64,000 nucleotides of DNA from Litoreibacter roseus. Its GTDB lineage: Bacteria; Pseudomonadota; Alphaproteobacteria; Rhodobacterales; Rhodobacteraceae. The notes below the pieces were generated by a model, which saw only the letters and a program-made list of their open reading frames with translations, made no database searches and was not told the origin of the DNA. Of this stretch, positions 45,873-54,823 are shown piece by piece. A program made the translations under genes and the position numbers. How positions within the stretch are numbered: position 1 is the stretch's first letter; the number at the start of each line of letters is the position of its first letter. The stretch lies in contig NZ_BLJE01000001.1 in the NCBI RefSeq assembly GCF_009811795.1, positions 434,001-498,000 of the forward strand, given 5' to 3'.

Positions 45873-47116
45873 ATGTGCTTGGCGACCTGCTGTCGACCTT
45901 GTTCGAGCGCCGCGCGCGCGAGACGGCCCGTGGTCGCGCGCCGGATGCAAGTTTCGCCGAGATGGCCGAGGAACTCTTGAGCACCCGTGGCGAGGTCACC
46001 GGCATGGTTCTGGCAGAGGATATACTGACCCGATATGAGACCCTATCACTGGATGAGAAACTCCAGTTTTTCAGATATCTGGTGCACGATATGGACATCT
46101 CCGCCGATGCCGTGCGCGACACATTGAATGCGTATCAGGGCGCGCAGTCCAAAGCGACCTATCGCGCCTTTATGCAAGCTGCCGAACCCCGGCGGCAAGA
46201 GTTGGTGAGACGTCTCAATCAACTGCCCGGCGCAACGGCCCGCTTGGTAAGAATGCGCGCCGATCTTCTGGGGTTTTTGCCAGACAATGCGGAACTGGCA
46301 GCGCTTGATCTCGACTTTCGCCATCTCTTTGCGTCGTGGTTTAATCGGGGCTTTCTTGTCTTGCGCGCCATCACGTGGGCAAGCGCGGCTGACGTTCTGG
46401 AAAAGATCATTGCCTACGAGGCGGTGCATGCGATCGACAGTTGGGATGATTTGCGCCGCCGCTTGAAACCAGCGGATCGCAGATGTTTTGCCTTCTTCCA
46501 TCCTGCGATGCCAGGGGAGCCGCTCATATTTGTTGAGGTTGCTCTAACGAAGGGGGTGCCTGGTTCAATCGCGGATGTCTTGTCGGCGGACCGTGCGAGC
46601 ATCGAGGCGCATGAAGCAGATACTGCAGTGTTTTACTCCATTTCCAACTGTCAGGCGGGCTTGGCCGGGGTGTCTTTCGGAAACTCGCTTATCAAACAGG
46701 TTGCGGGCGATCTGGCGGCAGATCTGCCGGGACTTGGGACATTTGTGACCCTGTCACCAATCCCCGGTCTCTTGAAATGGATGGCGTCTGAAAGCTTGGA
46801 GGCGTCATCTGAAGATCATGAGCGGGTTCGAAAGCTCGCGGCGTATTACCTCTTAAATGCAAAGCGTGATGACGGCCTTCCCGTTGATCCCGTTGCACGT
46901 TTTCACCTCGGTAACGGCGCTTTGGTACATGCGGTGCATGCGGGCGCGGATCCATCGGAGAAAGGGCGGGCACAGTCTTTGGGCGCTATGGTGAATTACG
47001 CGTACGACCTTGCCAATGTCTCGAAAAATCACGAGAGATTTGCGGTCGACCATGAAGTTGTTGCAGCCCCAACGGTGCGGCAGTTGTCGCAGATGGGCAG
47101 CAAGGAAGCAGCATAG
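45869..47116 (+). CDS. matA: Malonyl-CoA decarboxylase
   Basis: 415-aa enzyme converting malonyl-CoA to acetyl-CoA and CO2. Characteristic segments are FRYLVHDMDISADAV, WDDLRRRLKPADRRCFAFFH, PLIFVEVALTKGVPGSIADV and FYSISNCQAGLAGVSFGNSLIKQV, the last forming the active-site region. ATG at 45869 overlaps the matM stop; the upstream extension lies in matM and is not coding. Acts after MatB in malonate use. Confidence 0.93.
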   Translation: MNVLGDLLSTLFERRARETARGRAPDASFAEMAEELLSTRGEVTGMVLAEDILTRYETLSLDEKLQFFRYLVHDMDISADAVRDTLNAYQGAQSKATYRAFMQAAEPRRQELVRRLNQLPGATARLVRMRADLLGFLPDNAELAALDLDFRHLFASWFNRGFLVLRAITWASAADVLEKIIAYEAVHAIDSWDDLRRRLKPADRRCFAFFHPAMPGEPLIFVEVALTKGVPGSIADVLSADRASIEAHEADTAVFYSISNCQAGLAGVSFGNSLIKQVAGDLAADLPGLGTFVTLSPIPGLLKWMASESLEASSEDHERVRKLAAYYLLNAKRDDGLPVDPVARFHLGNGALVHAVHAGADPSEKGRAQSLGAMVNYAYDLANVSKNHERFAVDHEVVAAPTVRQLSQMGSKEAA

Positions 47117-47126
47117 GGGCAGGGCG

Positions 47127-48638
47127 GTGAGCAATCCACTTTTTGACACTCTTTTCGCGAAACATGCGGGGTCCGACCGGATATTCCTGATCCGGCCGGG
47201 GCTGGATGACCTCACCTATGCCGCGTTCCTCGAGATGTGTGCACGGTTTGCGAATGTCATTGCCGAAGCTGGTTTGACCGAAGGCGACCGTTTGGCCATT
47301 CAGGTGGCAAAGTCTGCGGAAGCGCTCGCGGTGTACGGCGCATGTGTACAATCAGGTGTAATTTTCTTGCCCCTCAACACGGCCTATACGGCCAGCGAAG
47401 TTGCGTATTTCGTCAAAGATAGCGGCGCGAAATTGGTTTTGTGCGACCCTGCTGCAGCTGACGATCTCAAGCCCGTCGCAGACACGAATGGTGCGGCACT
47501 TATGACTCTCGATGCTGAAGGCAGAGGAAGTTTTGCAGACGCCGCTGATACGCAACCGGTGAATTTCGTGACAGCAGAGCGCAAACTCGATGACTTGGCC
47601 GCATTTCTCTATACATCCGGGACAACCGGGCGCTCGAAAGGAGCCATGCTAACGCAAGGAAATCTTCTTTCGAACACGGAAACGCTGCACGAGATCTGGC
47701 GGTTTTCATCAGATGATATCTTGCTTCATGCGTTGCCAATTTTCCACACGCACGGGCTTTTTGTTGCGACAAACCTGATCCTGAATTCGGCCGCACGCAT
47801 GGTGTTCTTTCCGAAATTTGATGCAGATTTGATGCTGGATCACATGCCCGACGCGACCGTTATGATGGGCGTGCCGACGTTCTATACCCGACTTCTAGGC
47901 TCTGAGCGGCTGACGCAGGATCAGGCACGATCAATGCGCCTCTTTATTTCGGGAAGCGCTCCGCTTCTCAGCGAGACCCACAGGCAATTCAAGTCCCGTA
48001 CCGGTCACGCGATTTTGGAACGCTACGGAATGACGGAAACGAACATGAACACCTCGAATCCCTACGCGGGGGAGCGGCGTCCAGGCACAGTTGGCTTCCC
48101 CTTGCCAGGAGTCGAACTGAAAGTCACCGATCCGCTAACGGGCCAAGACTTGCCTGGGGGTCAGGTGGGACAGATCGAGGTGCGGGGGCCCAATGTATTC
48201 AAGGGCTATTGGAATATGCCTGAGAAGACCAAAGAAGAACTGCGGTCCGACGGATTTTTCATCACTGGCGATCTCGGGCAGATTGATGAAGACGGTTATG
48301 TCCATATTGTTGGGCGCAACAAGGATCTTATTATTTCAGGCGGGTACAATATTTACCCCAAGGAAGTTGAGGTTGTTCTCGATGCCCAGGACGGCATAGC
48401 CGAGAGCGCTGTCATCGGTGTGCCCCACGCAGATTTTGGCGAGGCTGTGATCGGTGTCGTCGTCCCGTCCGGAGAAGACGATCCCGACATTGATGCAATT
48501 ACATCGGCAATCGCTGGTAATCTGGCACGATTCAAACAGCCAAAGCAGTTGATCGTCGTGGATGCGTTGCCCCGCAACACGATGGGCAAGGTCCAGAAGA
48601 ATGTTTTGCGCGACAAGTATCGCGAAGCGTTCTCTTAG
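47127..48638 (+). CDS. matB: Malonyl-CoA synthetase
   Basis: 503-aa adenylate-forming enzyme that activates malonate with CoA and ATP. AMP-binding core LYTSGTTGRSKGAMLTQGN, ERYGMTETNMNTSNPY, TGDLGQIDEDGYVHIVGR and the C-terminal lysine region RNTMGKVQKN are seen. The start is a GTG at 47127 (SNPLFDTLFAKHAGSD) 10 bases after the matA stop; longer frames overlap matA. Completes the MatPQMAB pathway from malonate to acetyl-CoA. Confidence 0.93.
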   Translation: MSNPLFDTLFAKHAGSDRIFLIRPGLDDLTYAAFLEMCARFANVIAEAGLTEGDRLAIQVAKSAEALAVYGACVQSGVIFLPLNTAYTASEVAYFVKDSGAKLVLCDPAAADDLKPVADTNGAALMTLDAEGRGSFADAADTQPVNFVTAERKLDDLAAFLYTSGTTGRSKGAMLTQGNLLSNTETLHEIWRFSSDDILLHALPIFHTHGLFVATNLILNSAARMVFFPKFDADLMLDHMPDATVMMGVPTFYTRLLGSERLTQDQARSMRLFISGSAPLLSETHRQFKSRTGHAILERYGMTETNMNTSNPYAGERRPGTVGFPLPGVELKVTDPLTGQDLPGGQVGQIEVRGPNVFKGYWNMPEKTKEELRSDGFFITGDLGQIDEDGYVHIVGRNKDLIISGGYNIYPKEVEVVLDAQDGIAESAVIGVPHADFGEAVIGVVVPSGEDDPDIDAITSAIAGNLARFKQPKQLIVVDALPRNTMGKVQKNVLRDKYREAFS

Positions 48639-48955
48639 GGATTTCTCTTTTTTCCACGCCAATCCAAGCTCTTGTTATTGAGGTCAACCAGATCTTCTGA
48701 TCCGACCAGCACCGCTTGTCCCAGCTTTATGGCCCGTACCAGTGTGGCGTCGGATGCCCATTTGTAAGCGGGGCGACCCTCAATATGGTCGTACCAAACT
48801 CCGTCGCACGCATTGTCCAAGAGAACCCTCTGAAAACAGTGGTCGAACTTTATGGGCCAGTCCCGCCCGCCCGCAACTTCCGGTAGGGTGATTTTTGTCA
48901 ACTCCAGCCAGCGCATTTCGATGTCAGCCCGGTCCGTAGAGGTGTGGATAGTCAT
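48635..48955 (-). CDS. Conserved hypothetical protein (Rhodobacterales type)
   Basis: 106-aa protein starting MTIHTSTDRADIEMRWLELT with the central CFQRVLLDNACDGVWYDHIEG and the tail DLVDLNNKSLDWRGKKRN. I recall close relatives in Roseobacter genomes that are often labelled GCN5-related acetyltransferase, but I see no acetyl-CoA binding motif, so I keep it as hypothetical. It overlaps the matB end by four bases tail to tail. Confidence 0.7.
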   Translation of the reverse strand: MTIHTSTDRADIEMRWLELTKITLPEVAGGRDWPIKFDHCFQRVLLDNACDGVWYDHIEGRPAYKWASDATLVRAIKLGQAVLVGSEDLVDLNNKSLDWRGKKRNP

Positions 48956-49118
48956 TGGCATTCACTGAAAATGGATCTGTTCTGGAGATACTCAAGCGGT
49001 CTCGGACATCTTGTTTGGAATGGTGTCGCCTCAGGGTCGGAGTGGCTTAAGAAAGAGCAGGACAAAAACAGAAGTATAGACGGCGATGTGCCGCATTTCT
49101 TAAATTCCATTAAACTAC

Positions 49119-49172
49119 TGAAAAGTAATGGAGGCGAGTACCGGAATCGAACCGGTGTACACGGATTTGCAA
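49119..49172. repeat. Island attachment site, distal copy (tRNA-Cys 3' fragment)
   Basis: 54 bases identical to 54824-54877, covering the 3' part of the tRNA-Cys gene from the anticodon loop to past the CCA. After GGATTTGCAA the sequence departs from the tRNA, so this copy is not a functional tRNA. It marks the far end of the integrated island. Confidence 0.92.
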
Positions 49173-49658
49173 GACTTAGCATCTATCTGAATTTATTGAT
49201 AAAAATGTTTAGATAACGAGTGAAAATCGGCGGAACAGATCGTGAATGTTTAGACGTTATTTTTGCCGATTTAGAAGTTTTTTTGGGCCTCAAAAAGTCA
49301 ATTGAGGTAAGGCTAATATTGCATCTAAATATTAACGATTTCACTTGGAAACCCACCTAAAAATAGCCCGATGATGTGATAGGATGGTTACAATTTACTT
49401 CCTTCCAAACGGTCGTGATCTCAGCGCCGAAATGATTCGAATAGCGTTGGCACTTGATTGGTCGAAATTTTCTGGTGGTAGGTATTCCAATTTGAAGCTG
49501 AACGACGCGAGAAAGAAACACTGAAAAGCTGCTGCAAGACAGAAGGGGCATACGACTGTTTTTCACAGATGAAAGCTCTCGGCCCAATCCGGACCTTTTG
49601 TTAAATGACCAACGCCGTGCTGAAGTTTCACCAAAGCGGACGTCATCCTATGATATAT
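49173..49658. other. Island left-end non-coding region
   Basis: About 490 AT-rich bases between the distal attachment site and the RT stop codon. No gene is convincing. It contains TGTTTAGAC at 49247-49255, a sequence also present twice beside the other end of the island (54766 and 54778), so it may include recombinase arm sites. Confidence 0.45.
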
Positions 49659-51425
49659 CTACGTCGCAGTGCCATCAGCGATGTCACACAATGTCTGAAG
49701 CAATGGATAGAATTCGCTGCAATCGACTTTACCTCGATTGGCGCGGATAACCTTACTCGCGAACTCGCCTTTTCCATATTCACTTGGCTGTAGCTTTTCG
49801 CCCTTTTTTTGTCTTAGCTTCGGTTTCCTTCCATCAAGCTCATACTTTAACCATTCGTCAGGAAAAAGCATCTCGATGTAAACATCCTCAACCAAACCTG
49901 CGGGCTTCGGGATCGGAACAACATAAAGATTACTTGAAACCTTGTAGTAGGTCTTTGAGCCATCAACCTTGGCTAAAGAGTTGGTCTCACGTTTTATAAA
50001 AGTCCACATACCTTCGCTTTGTTTGTCATTGTCAACGATAACAATCACAGGCTTCTGCCCCTCAACGGCGTGAAATTTTTTTGTTCTCTCAATGTGAAGT
50101 TTGCAAAACTTAACTAAGTTTCCTCCACCTCCGCTTACATCAAGGAAGCGGTCCGCAGATTTTGAGTGCTTTACAAAATCAACGCCCCAGTGGTCTCCAT
50201 TTGCCTTTTTCCCTTTTGTTGGAAATCTTGAGATATCTACAAGGTTCGTGGCCACCCGTGCGTTACTTTTGTGCCAGAGTATAGCCTCCTTTAGATACGT
50301 GTAGTCGGTTTTTCCTTCGCTAATGATCAATGGCTTCGGCGAAATATGGATACGATGGTAGTGAAAGTAGTCACCGGAAAGCCGCAAATAATGTGGTGCT
50401 GGATTTGAACTAGTGTAGTTTCGAAGAGGTTGGATGGTGTTAGACCGATCTTTGATATCGCAAATGTGCCTTAGTTTCCCCCAAACCTGGTCGGAAGAAA
50501 GCGCATCATATTTAATGTTTAGTTTGTTGCTGGCGTGAGCTTCGCCTTTAGTCATCATCGCGTAAGCACAGTATCTTGCACCCTTGTAGTAGTGCTTCTT
50601 GATATTAACCCCTTCATTGACTGTAAGGTTGGTTACAGACTGCCAATGAGTGCGACCCTGCATGCGGGTTTTAGAAGTGTTGACTTTGAAACCACAACGA
50701 GTGATCTCGCGCTCTAAGCTGGGCCCAACGATCCATTTCTCAGGGATAGGAAATGGAAAGGCTATCTTACTTGGAAACTGGCGCAGATTTGTAGAGAAAG
50801 AAATATCATCAACGTATCTCGAGTAGGTGCACCTGTGCTCTTTGGCCAACTTCTGAAGTGCGACATCTAGAGGTTGTGCCAGAAACTCTGAGATTATTGG
50901 TGAAGATGGCGCCCCTTGAGGTAACGAGTTTTGAAAGCAGGCCAACTGCGAAATTGCGGTCGCTGCCTTCTCTCCAAGCTCAAACTTATTGTGTTTTAAG
51001 AAGAATCCCCTGACCCGGCCAAAATTGAAACTCGGAAAGAAATCTTCGAGATCAGCATTAAAGACAAACCGTCGAGAAGTGTGTCGACATGCATTGGTGT
51101 AGATCGACAGATCACGTTTCTTTTGAAACCCATGAGACAAAACTCTCATCGGATTCTTTGGAGTGCCAAAAATATCAAGGTAGCATTGATACAGTAGCCT
51201 GCTCAGACGAGATTGCATGAACTTTAAGTCTGGATTGGGAGCTAGAATTTTCCTGTCTGCACCGTTCTTTTTCTTAATTTCAAAAGCCTGGTATTTGTTC
51301 ACATCGGCGGTCTTATAAATCGACTTTGACAAAAATTTGGGTTCGACACCAAGTAGATGAGCAACGTCTGAAAGGTCTGAACATCGCCGCAATTCGGCAA
51401 GACCATGATGGTAAATTTTTTTCAT
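49659..51425 (-). CDS. Retron reverse transcriptase with C-terminal TOPRIM domain (Ec67-like)
   Basis: 588-aa protein. Residues 1-300 are a retron-type RT: the retron-specific NAxxH (NACRH, 111-115), motif A NADLEDFFPS with D124, LPQGAPSSP (168-176), the catalytic YVDD (204-207; most retrons have YADD) and VTNLTVN (264-270) where retrons have the VTG motif. Residues about 365-480 are a TOPRIM nuclease domain: LIISEGKTD with E370 and VIVDNDKQ with D465 and D467. This RT-TOPRIM layout is that of retron Ec67 and its relatives, which act in phage defence. ATG lies 8 bases after the predicted msr-msd RNA; no Shine-Dalgarno is obvious. Confidence 0.92.
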   Translation of the reverse strand: MKKIYHHGLAELRRCSDLSDVAHLLGVEPKFLSKSIYKTADVNKYQAFEIKKKNGADRKILAPNPDLKFMQSRLSRLLYQCYLDIFGTPKNPMRVLSHGFQKKRDLSIYTNACRHTSRRFVFNADLEDFFPSFNFGRVRGFFLKHNKFELGEKAATAISQLACFQNSLPQGAPSSPIISEFLAQPLDVALQKLAKEHRCTYSRYVDDISFSTNLRQFPSKIAFPFPIPEKWIVGPSLEREITRCGFKVNTSKTRMQGRTHWQSVTNLTVNEGVNIKKHYYKGARYCAYAMMTKGEAHASNKLNIKYDALSSDQVWGKLRHICDIKDRSNTIQPLRNYTSSNPAPHYLRLSGDYFHYHRIHISPKPLIISEGKTDYTYLKEAILWHKSNARVATNLVDISRFPTKGKKANGDHWGVDFVKHSKSADRFLDVSGGGGNLVKFCKLHIERTKKFHAVEGQKPVIVIVDNDKQSEGMWTFIKRETNSLAKVDGSKTYYKVSSNLYVVPIPKPAGLVEDVYIEMLFPDEWLKYELDGRKPKLRQKKGEKLQPSEYGKGEFASKVIRANRGKVDCSEFYPLLQTLCDIADGTAT

Positions 51426-51432
51426 GTGAAGT

Positions 51433-51557
51433 GATCCGCAAGCACTCTTTCGTCTACACGGTAATTAACCGGAATGTAAGGATACATAAGGGGAAAGCCC
51501 ACTGACCTTCTGTATAGCCATCACAATACATGATGGAAGGATCTGCTTGCGGATCTT
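51433..51557 (-). ncRNA. Retron msr-msd non-coding RNA
   Basis: Immediately upstream of the RT. The 12-base a1/a2 inverted repeat GATCCGCAAGCA (51544-51555, complement at 51433-51444) closes an interval of about 100 nt holding three hairpins on the minus strand: CCATCA/TGATGG (stem 51518-51523 with 51531-51536), ATACAGAAGG/CCTTATGTAT (51506-51515 with 51482-51491, one mismatch), and an AT-looped CGGT/ACCG stem extended by TACA/TGTA (51455-51478). This order and the closing repeat are those of a retron RNA. The branching G and msd end cannot be fixed from sequence alone. Confidence 0.82.
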
Positions 51558-51562
51558 TCGCT

Positions 51563-51590
51563 ATGATAACTGTTTCTATGCGCAACTCAA
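51563..51590 (-). promoter_or_regulatory. Promoter of the retron RNA/RT
   Basis: On the minus strand a -35 TTGAGT (51585-51590) and a -10 TATCAT (51563-51568) are separated by 16 bases. The expected transcription start falls at about 51556, at the beginning of the a1 repeat, which supports the RNA boundaries. Confidence 0.65.
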
Positions 51591-51614
51591 CAGGTGAGAT
51601 TGGGCAAGACATGA

Positions 51615-52601
51615 CTAGAATGGTATTTCATCGCCATACGCCTCAGCGGAGGGCGGGTCGGGAAGCGCCCCTGTTGGCAGTGGCAGATTTGTCGCTGTGA
51701 ATAGATTGAGTAAGTCCTCTCTATCCATGAACATGAGCTGGCTTCGCTTTGTAGCGTCCAGTCTTTGACCCAACCAGTTCTTGGCTTGCTTGGTGATTTC
51801 CCCACCCGCTACGATGAATGCATGATCAACTAGAGCTTTCTTGCTAGTCTCAGGGTCGAAAATCTCGTGCCCCAACATCATCAAAGACTGTTGATGTATT
51901 TCTGAGATGTTTCTGTTACTGCCCTTGCTCATGCCTGCCGCATCCAGCTTTCCCTTCTTCGCTTGAATCCCGAAGTAGAGAACATGTCGCGTTGGCAACA
52001 CGTAGCGCATCCATAAGTCTTTTCCGTATTCTAGGGCTTTATCTTTGTGGCCGGCTGCTTGAATTCGGTGAAACCCCAGCTGCCTGAACAGCGGCAGTAG
52101 TACCTCTTCGATCAGCTCGTCTTCCGAACACTTACTAAGGTAAGCATTTAGGGCTTTACGTCGCTCTATTTGTTTGGGTGTAAACGGATAATGAGGATTG
52201 GCCGCTTGTGAAATTGTTTTTGTTCCAATGTGTCTGACATAGAAGTGCCCGTCTTCACCGTAGTAGCCCTCATACCCCTCTCTAGAGAGCGGTTTATTCA
52301 AGTATCCGAGTGCAAGCGCGCGTTCGGGGTCATCATCTTCTGCATCGGATTTGTGCATTAGAACTCGTAAAACATGTACAAATCTTTCGGGCAGAACGTT
52401 TGGACCTGGCGTCGGTTCAGCCAAGAGCTGAGCCATTACGTCTGACGTCCATGCCCAGCGGGTTGAACCGTCATGAACGTAGTCCATGTCGCACTCCTCG
52501 AAGAACCGCGTGATATAGCTGCTTGATCTATACGGAAAATGTGGTGCATCCCCTATCACGGCTTCAGCCAGATTTCTAAGGTTGCGGTCTTTGAATTTCA
52601 T
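51615..52601 (-). CDS. Restriction-endonuclease-like protein with AbiJ-like N-terminus
   Basis: 328-aa protein of unknown function. The N-terminal RSSSYITRFFEECDMDYVHD and GSTRWAWTSDVMAQLL resemble the AbiJ N-terminal domain of abortive-infection proteins. The central LEYGKDLWMRYVL (E191, D195) and YFGIQAKKGK (213-218) fit a PD-(D/E)xK-type nuclease with Gln-x-Lys replacing Glu-x-Lys. I start at the ATG at 52601 with AAAGAAAG before it; 29 more codons are open upstream. It lies between the integrase and the retron RNA, so it is either a second defence protein or a retron accessory. Assignments are by eye and tentative. Confidence 0.65.
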   Translation of the reverse strand: MKFKDRNLRNLAEAVIGDAPHFPYRSSSYITRFFEECDMDYVHDGSTRWAWTSDVMAQLLAEPTPGPNVLPERFVHVLRVLMHKSDAEDDDPERALALGYLNKPLSREGYEGYYGEDGHFYVRHIGTKTISQAANPHYPFTPKQIERRKALNAYLSKCSEDELIEEVLLPLFRQLGFHRIQAAGHKDKALEYGKDLWMRYVLPTRHVLYFGIQAKKGKLDAAGMSKGSNRNISEIHQQSLMMLGHEIFDPETSKKALVDHAFIVAGGEITKQAKNWLGQRLDATKRSQLMFMDREDLLNLFTATNLPLPTGALPDPPSAEAYGDEIPF

Positions 52602-52811
52602 TTTTGCTTTCTTTAATGAAGTGAATTGGCAAAAAGGGAAGTAGCGAAGCACAATGTCTGCTTTAGCTCGAGACGATAACCAAATCATATTCGCCGCGAA
52701 AGCCCGTTCGCCATCGATGTGCCTAGTGTTTGACGCATGAAGCGAATGATAGGGCCAAACTCTGCGGCAGGTGTGACTGCGTAACAGATCATGGGACCAT
52801 TTGTCTTTGCC

Positions 52812-53819
52812 CTATCCTCGGCTTTGATCTGTGCGCATCTGTTGCGCCCTCTGGGCTCTGATGCGCTGGCGCACTTTTTTCGTGTAGTGCTGGACCATGG
52901 CCGGACTCTGTCCAGTGACTGAGGCTATAAGGTCGTCGCCACAACCCGCCTCAAGAAGCTCACAGGCCGCGTTGTAGCGCCAACTGTGGATGTCATACTC
53001 CAACGCGCCGATACGCTCTCTGACTTTCCTGACGGCCGCTGAGGCGCCCCTGTAGGACCAACGGTTCGATCCGTATTCGTTTGTCAGGATGAAAACAGAA
53101 TTGCGGCTGGCGGCGTCTAGGGCGGTCTGTAGCTCAGGTAGAATAGGAACCCAAAGTTCCTTTGACGTTTTGCTTTGTCGTACCCAGACCGCGCCGTCTT
53201 CGATGTTTGACCAGCGCATGTTGAGAACGTCCCCGATCCTTTGTCCGGTGCAGACGCACAGTTCCATCACGAGCCGTTCGCGCGTGCCGAGATCACACGT
53301 TGCCCGGTAAGCCTCGATCAATTCGCGCGGCCACGGATCACGCTCGCGCTTTTGCGTTTTCAACTCTGGCACGCCGCGTGCAGGGTTGTTGTCGCGCCAG
53401 CCAAGATCGACGCAGTGTTCCATAAGAATTCGCAGAACGCGGAGCGAGTAATTTGCGAAATAGGCTTTGCCAGCATTTGCATCCCGCATCCGTATAACGT
53501 CTTTGCGCTGCATCTTGGCAGGGTTTGCTTCGCCCATAATCCGGCGGAAGAAATCCAGATGTTTGTCGTAGTCGAGGCCCGTACGGGGCTTCAAGTTTTT
53601 GTAGCGTGGTGACTTCCGGTAGTCGTCTATCAGGGCGTTGAAATTGCGTGAGACCACACGTCTGGGCTTGTCCTTCTGAGTGAGAATGCCTGCGTATTCG
53701 CTCCAGAACTCAGGTGTCCCGAATTCGCTTTGGAATTTTTGTGAAGGCCAGCCTCGGCGCTGGAAGTAAATTCCATTGCGCTGGCGATAGACGTGTTTGG
53801 GAAGCTCACGCTTTGCCAT
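52812..53819 (-). CDS. int: Tyrosine recombinase / phage-type integrase
   Basis: 335-aa integrase. The N-terminal SAM-like core-binding domain spans about residues 55-150, and the catalytic domain has R194 (TGQRIGDVLNMRW), the lysine near 218 (QSKTSKELWVP), H278-x2-R281 (IHSWRYNAACELLEAG) and Y312 (VTGQSPAMVQHYTKK). It should recombine the 54-bp tRNA-Cys sites. The gene points away from the intact tRNA, about 1 kb from it. Confidence 0.93.
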   Translation of the reverse strand: MAKRELPKHVYRQRNGIYFQRRGWPSQKFQSEFGTPEFWSEYAGILTQKDKPRRVVSRNFNALIDDYRKSPRYKNLKPRTGLDYDKHLDFFRRIMGEANPAKMQRKDVIRMRDANAGKAYFANYSLRVLRILMEHCVDLGWRDNNPARGVPELKTQKRERDPWPRELIEAYRATCDLGTRERLVMELCVCTGQRIGDVLNMRWSNIEDGAVWVRQSKTSKELWVPILPELQTALDAASRNSVFILTNEYGSNRWSYRGASAAVRKVRERIGALEYDIHSWRYNAACELLEAGCGDDLIASVTGQSPAMVQHYTKKVRQRIRAQRAQQMRTDQSRG

Positions 53820-54823
53820 GACACATATCTATCCCGTCAAATTCGTCGCCATCGCACGAACCCGCAAGTTCGATTTCGATCCTTCGGCCTTCAACAACCA
53901 CTCGGGAAACAGATTTTCCCGCGCTTTCAAGCGTGTTCAACAAGCGGAGTGCCCTCTGTTCTATCGTTGTTGCCGACATTGCCGTCGATACCCTTCATAT
54001 CTGCGAGCGATATGAGTACCATATATAGTGTTTGTACTTGGTATCAACAACTACATGTTGTGTTTTGAAGGTTTTCTGTTGGTCTTTGCGGCGTTGATGG
54101 CCGATTAAGGTTTGATTTAGCGACAGAAGGTCGGTGTAAGCATATAATATCAATAGCTTAGCCTGTATCGATGGGGCAGCCAAGCAATGTTTAGGTTGAA
54201 ATTGGAAACGCATTGATTCCGCGGTCGGCACTTTCTGAGCCGGGTTTGCGCATCACTGGCGATGAATGAAGTTCATTACTTCATGCAAACCATCCGACTT
54301 TATGTTTCGAAGCGTTTCCGAACATCTGGGTAATGATGGTTGGAGAGCCCTATGAGTGGGCGAAGTCATGGGGAGCCTGATCTATGGTGCACTTAATCGG
54401 TTTGGTGTCACTAACTGCATATCCCAACAAGATAGTGAGGGGAGGAATGTCACGCCACCCACCCCCTCCGATCCTTGCGTCTCCGGGGGCGGGGGCTAGT
54501 GTTGTTCACCGCCGGAAGCTGGAGGCTTCCTTGCGAATGGCGCCATCGGAAAACAATGAAATTTAGGTTCCTGTGCGTTGCGATGCCTTCGATTTTCGTG
54601 ACCGTTGCACAGATGCCAACCGTTTGGGCATCTGTAGGATAACCCGCCGCTTCATCTCTGGGGAGCTGATTTCAAATCTGTCGCGAAATCGGCCTCTGAC
54701 ACTCGTCAGGGGGGGTGTTTTTTCAGGGTTTGTGGTGTCAAAAACAGAACAGAACAAAAACAGAATGTTTAGACATTTGTTTAGACGGCGACGCGTTGCT
54801 TCGCCTAAAATCAGCTAAGTCAT
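53820..54823. other. Island right-end non-coding region
   Basis: About 1 kb between the integrase start and the tRNA-Cys site. I find no convincing gene. Visible are a perfect 9-bp stem ACAGATGCC/GGCATCTGT with a 9-base loop (54609-54635) and two TGTTTAGAC repeats 12 bases apart (54766, 54778). The last 80 bases resemble the sequence left of the distal attachment site. It likely contains the integrase promoter and attachment arms. Confidence 0.5.

Noticed and set aside
49131-49172. Second tRNA-Cys gene
   Set aside because: Only the 3' half is present; the anticodon stem and D-arm are absent past 49172, so it is the displaced half from integration.
53995-54566. Small ORFs in the island's right end as excisionase or cargo genes
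   Set aside because: None has a plausible RBS and composition; no helix-turn-helix or other motif.
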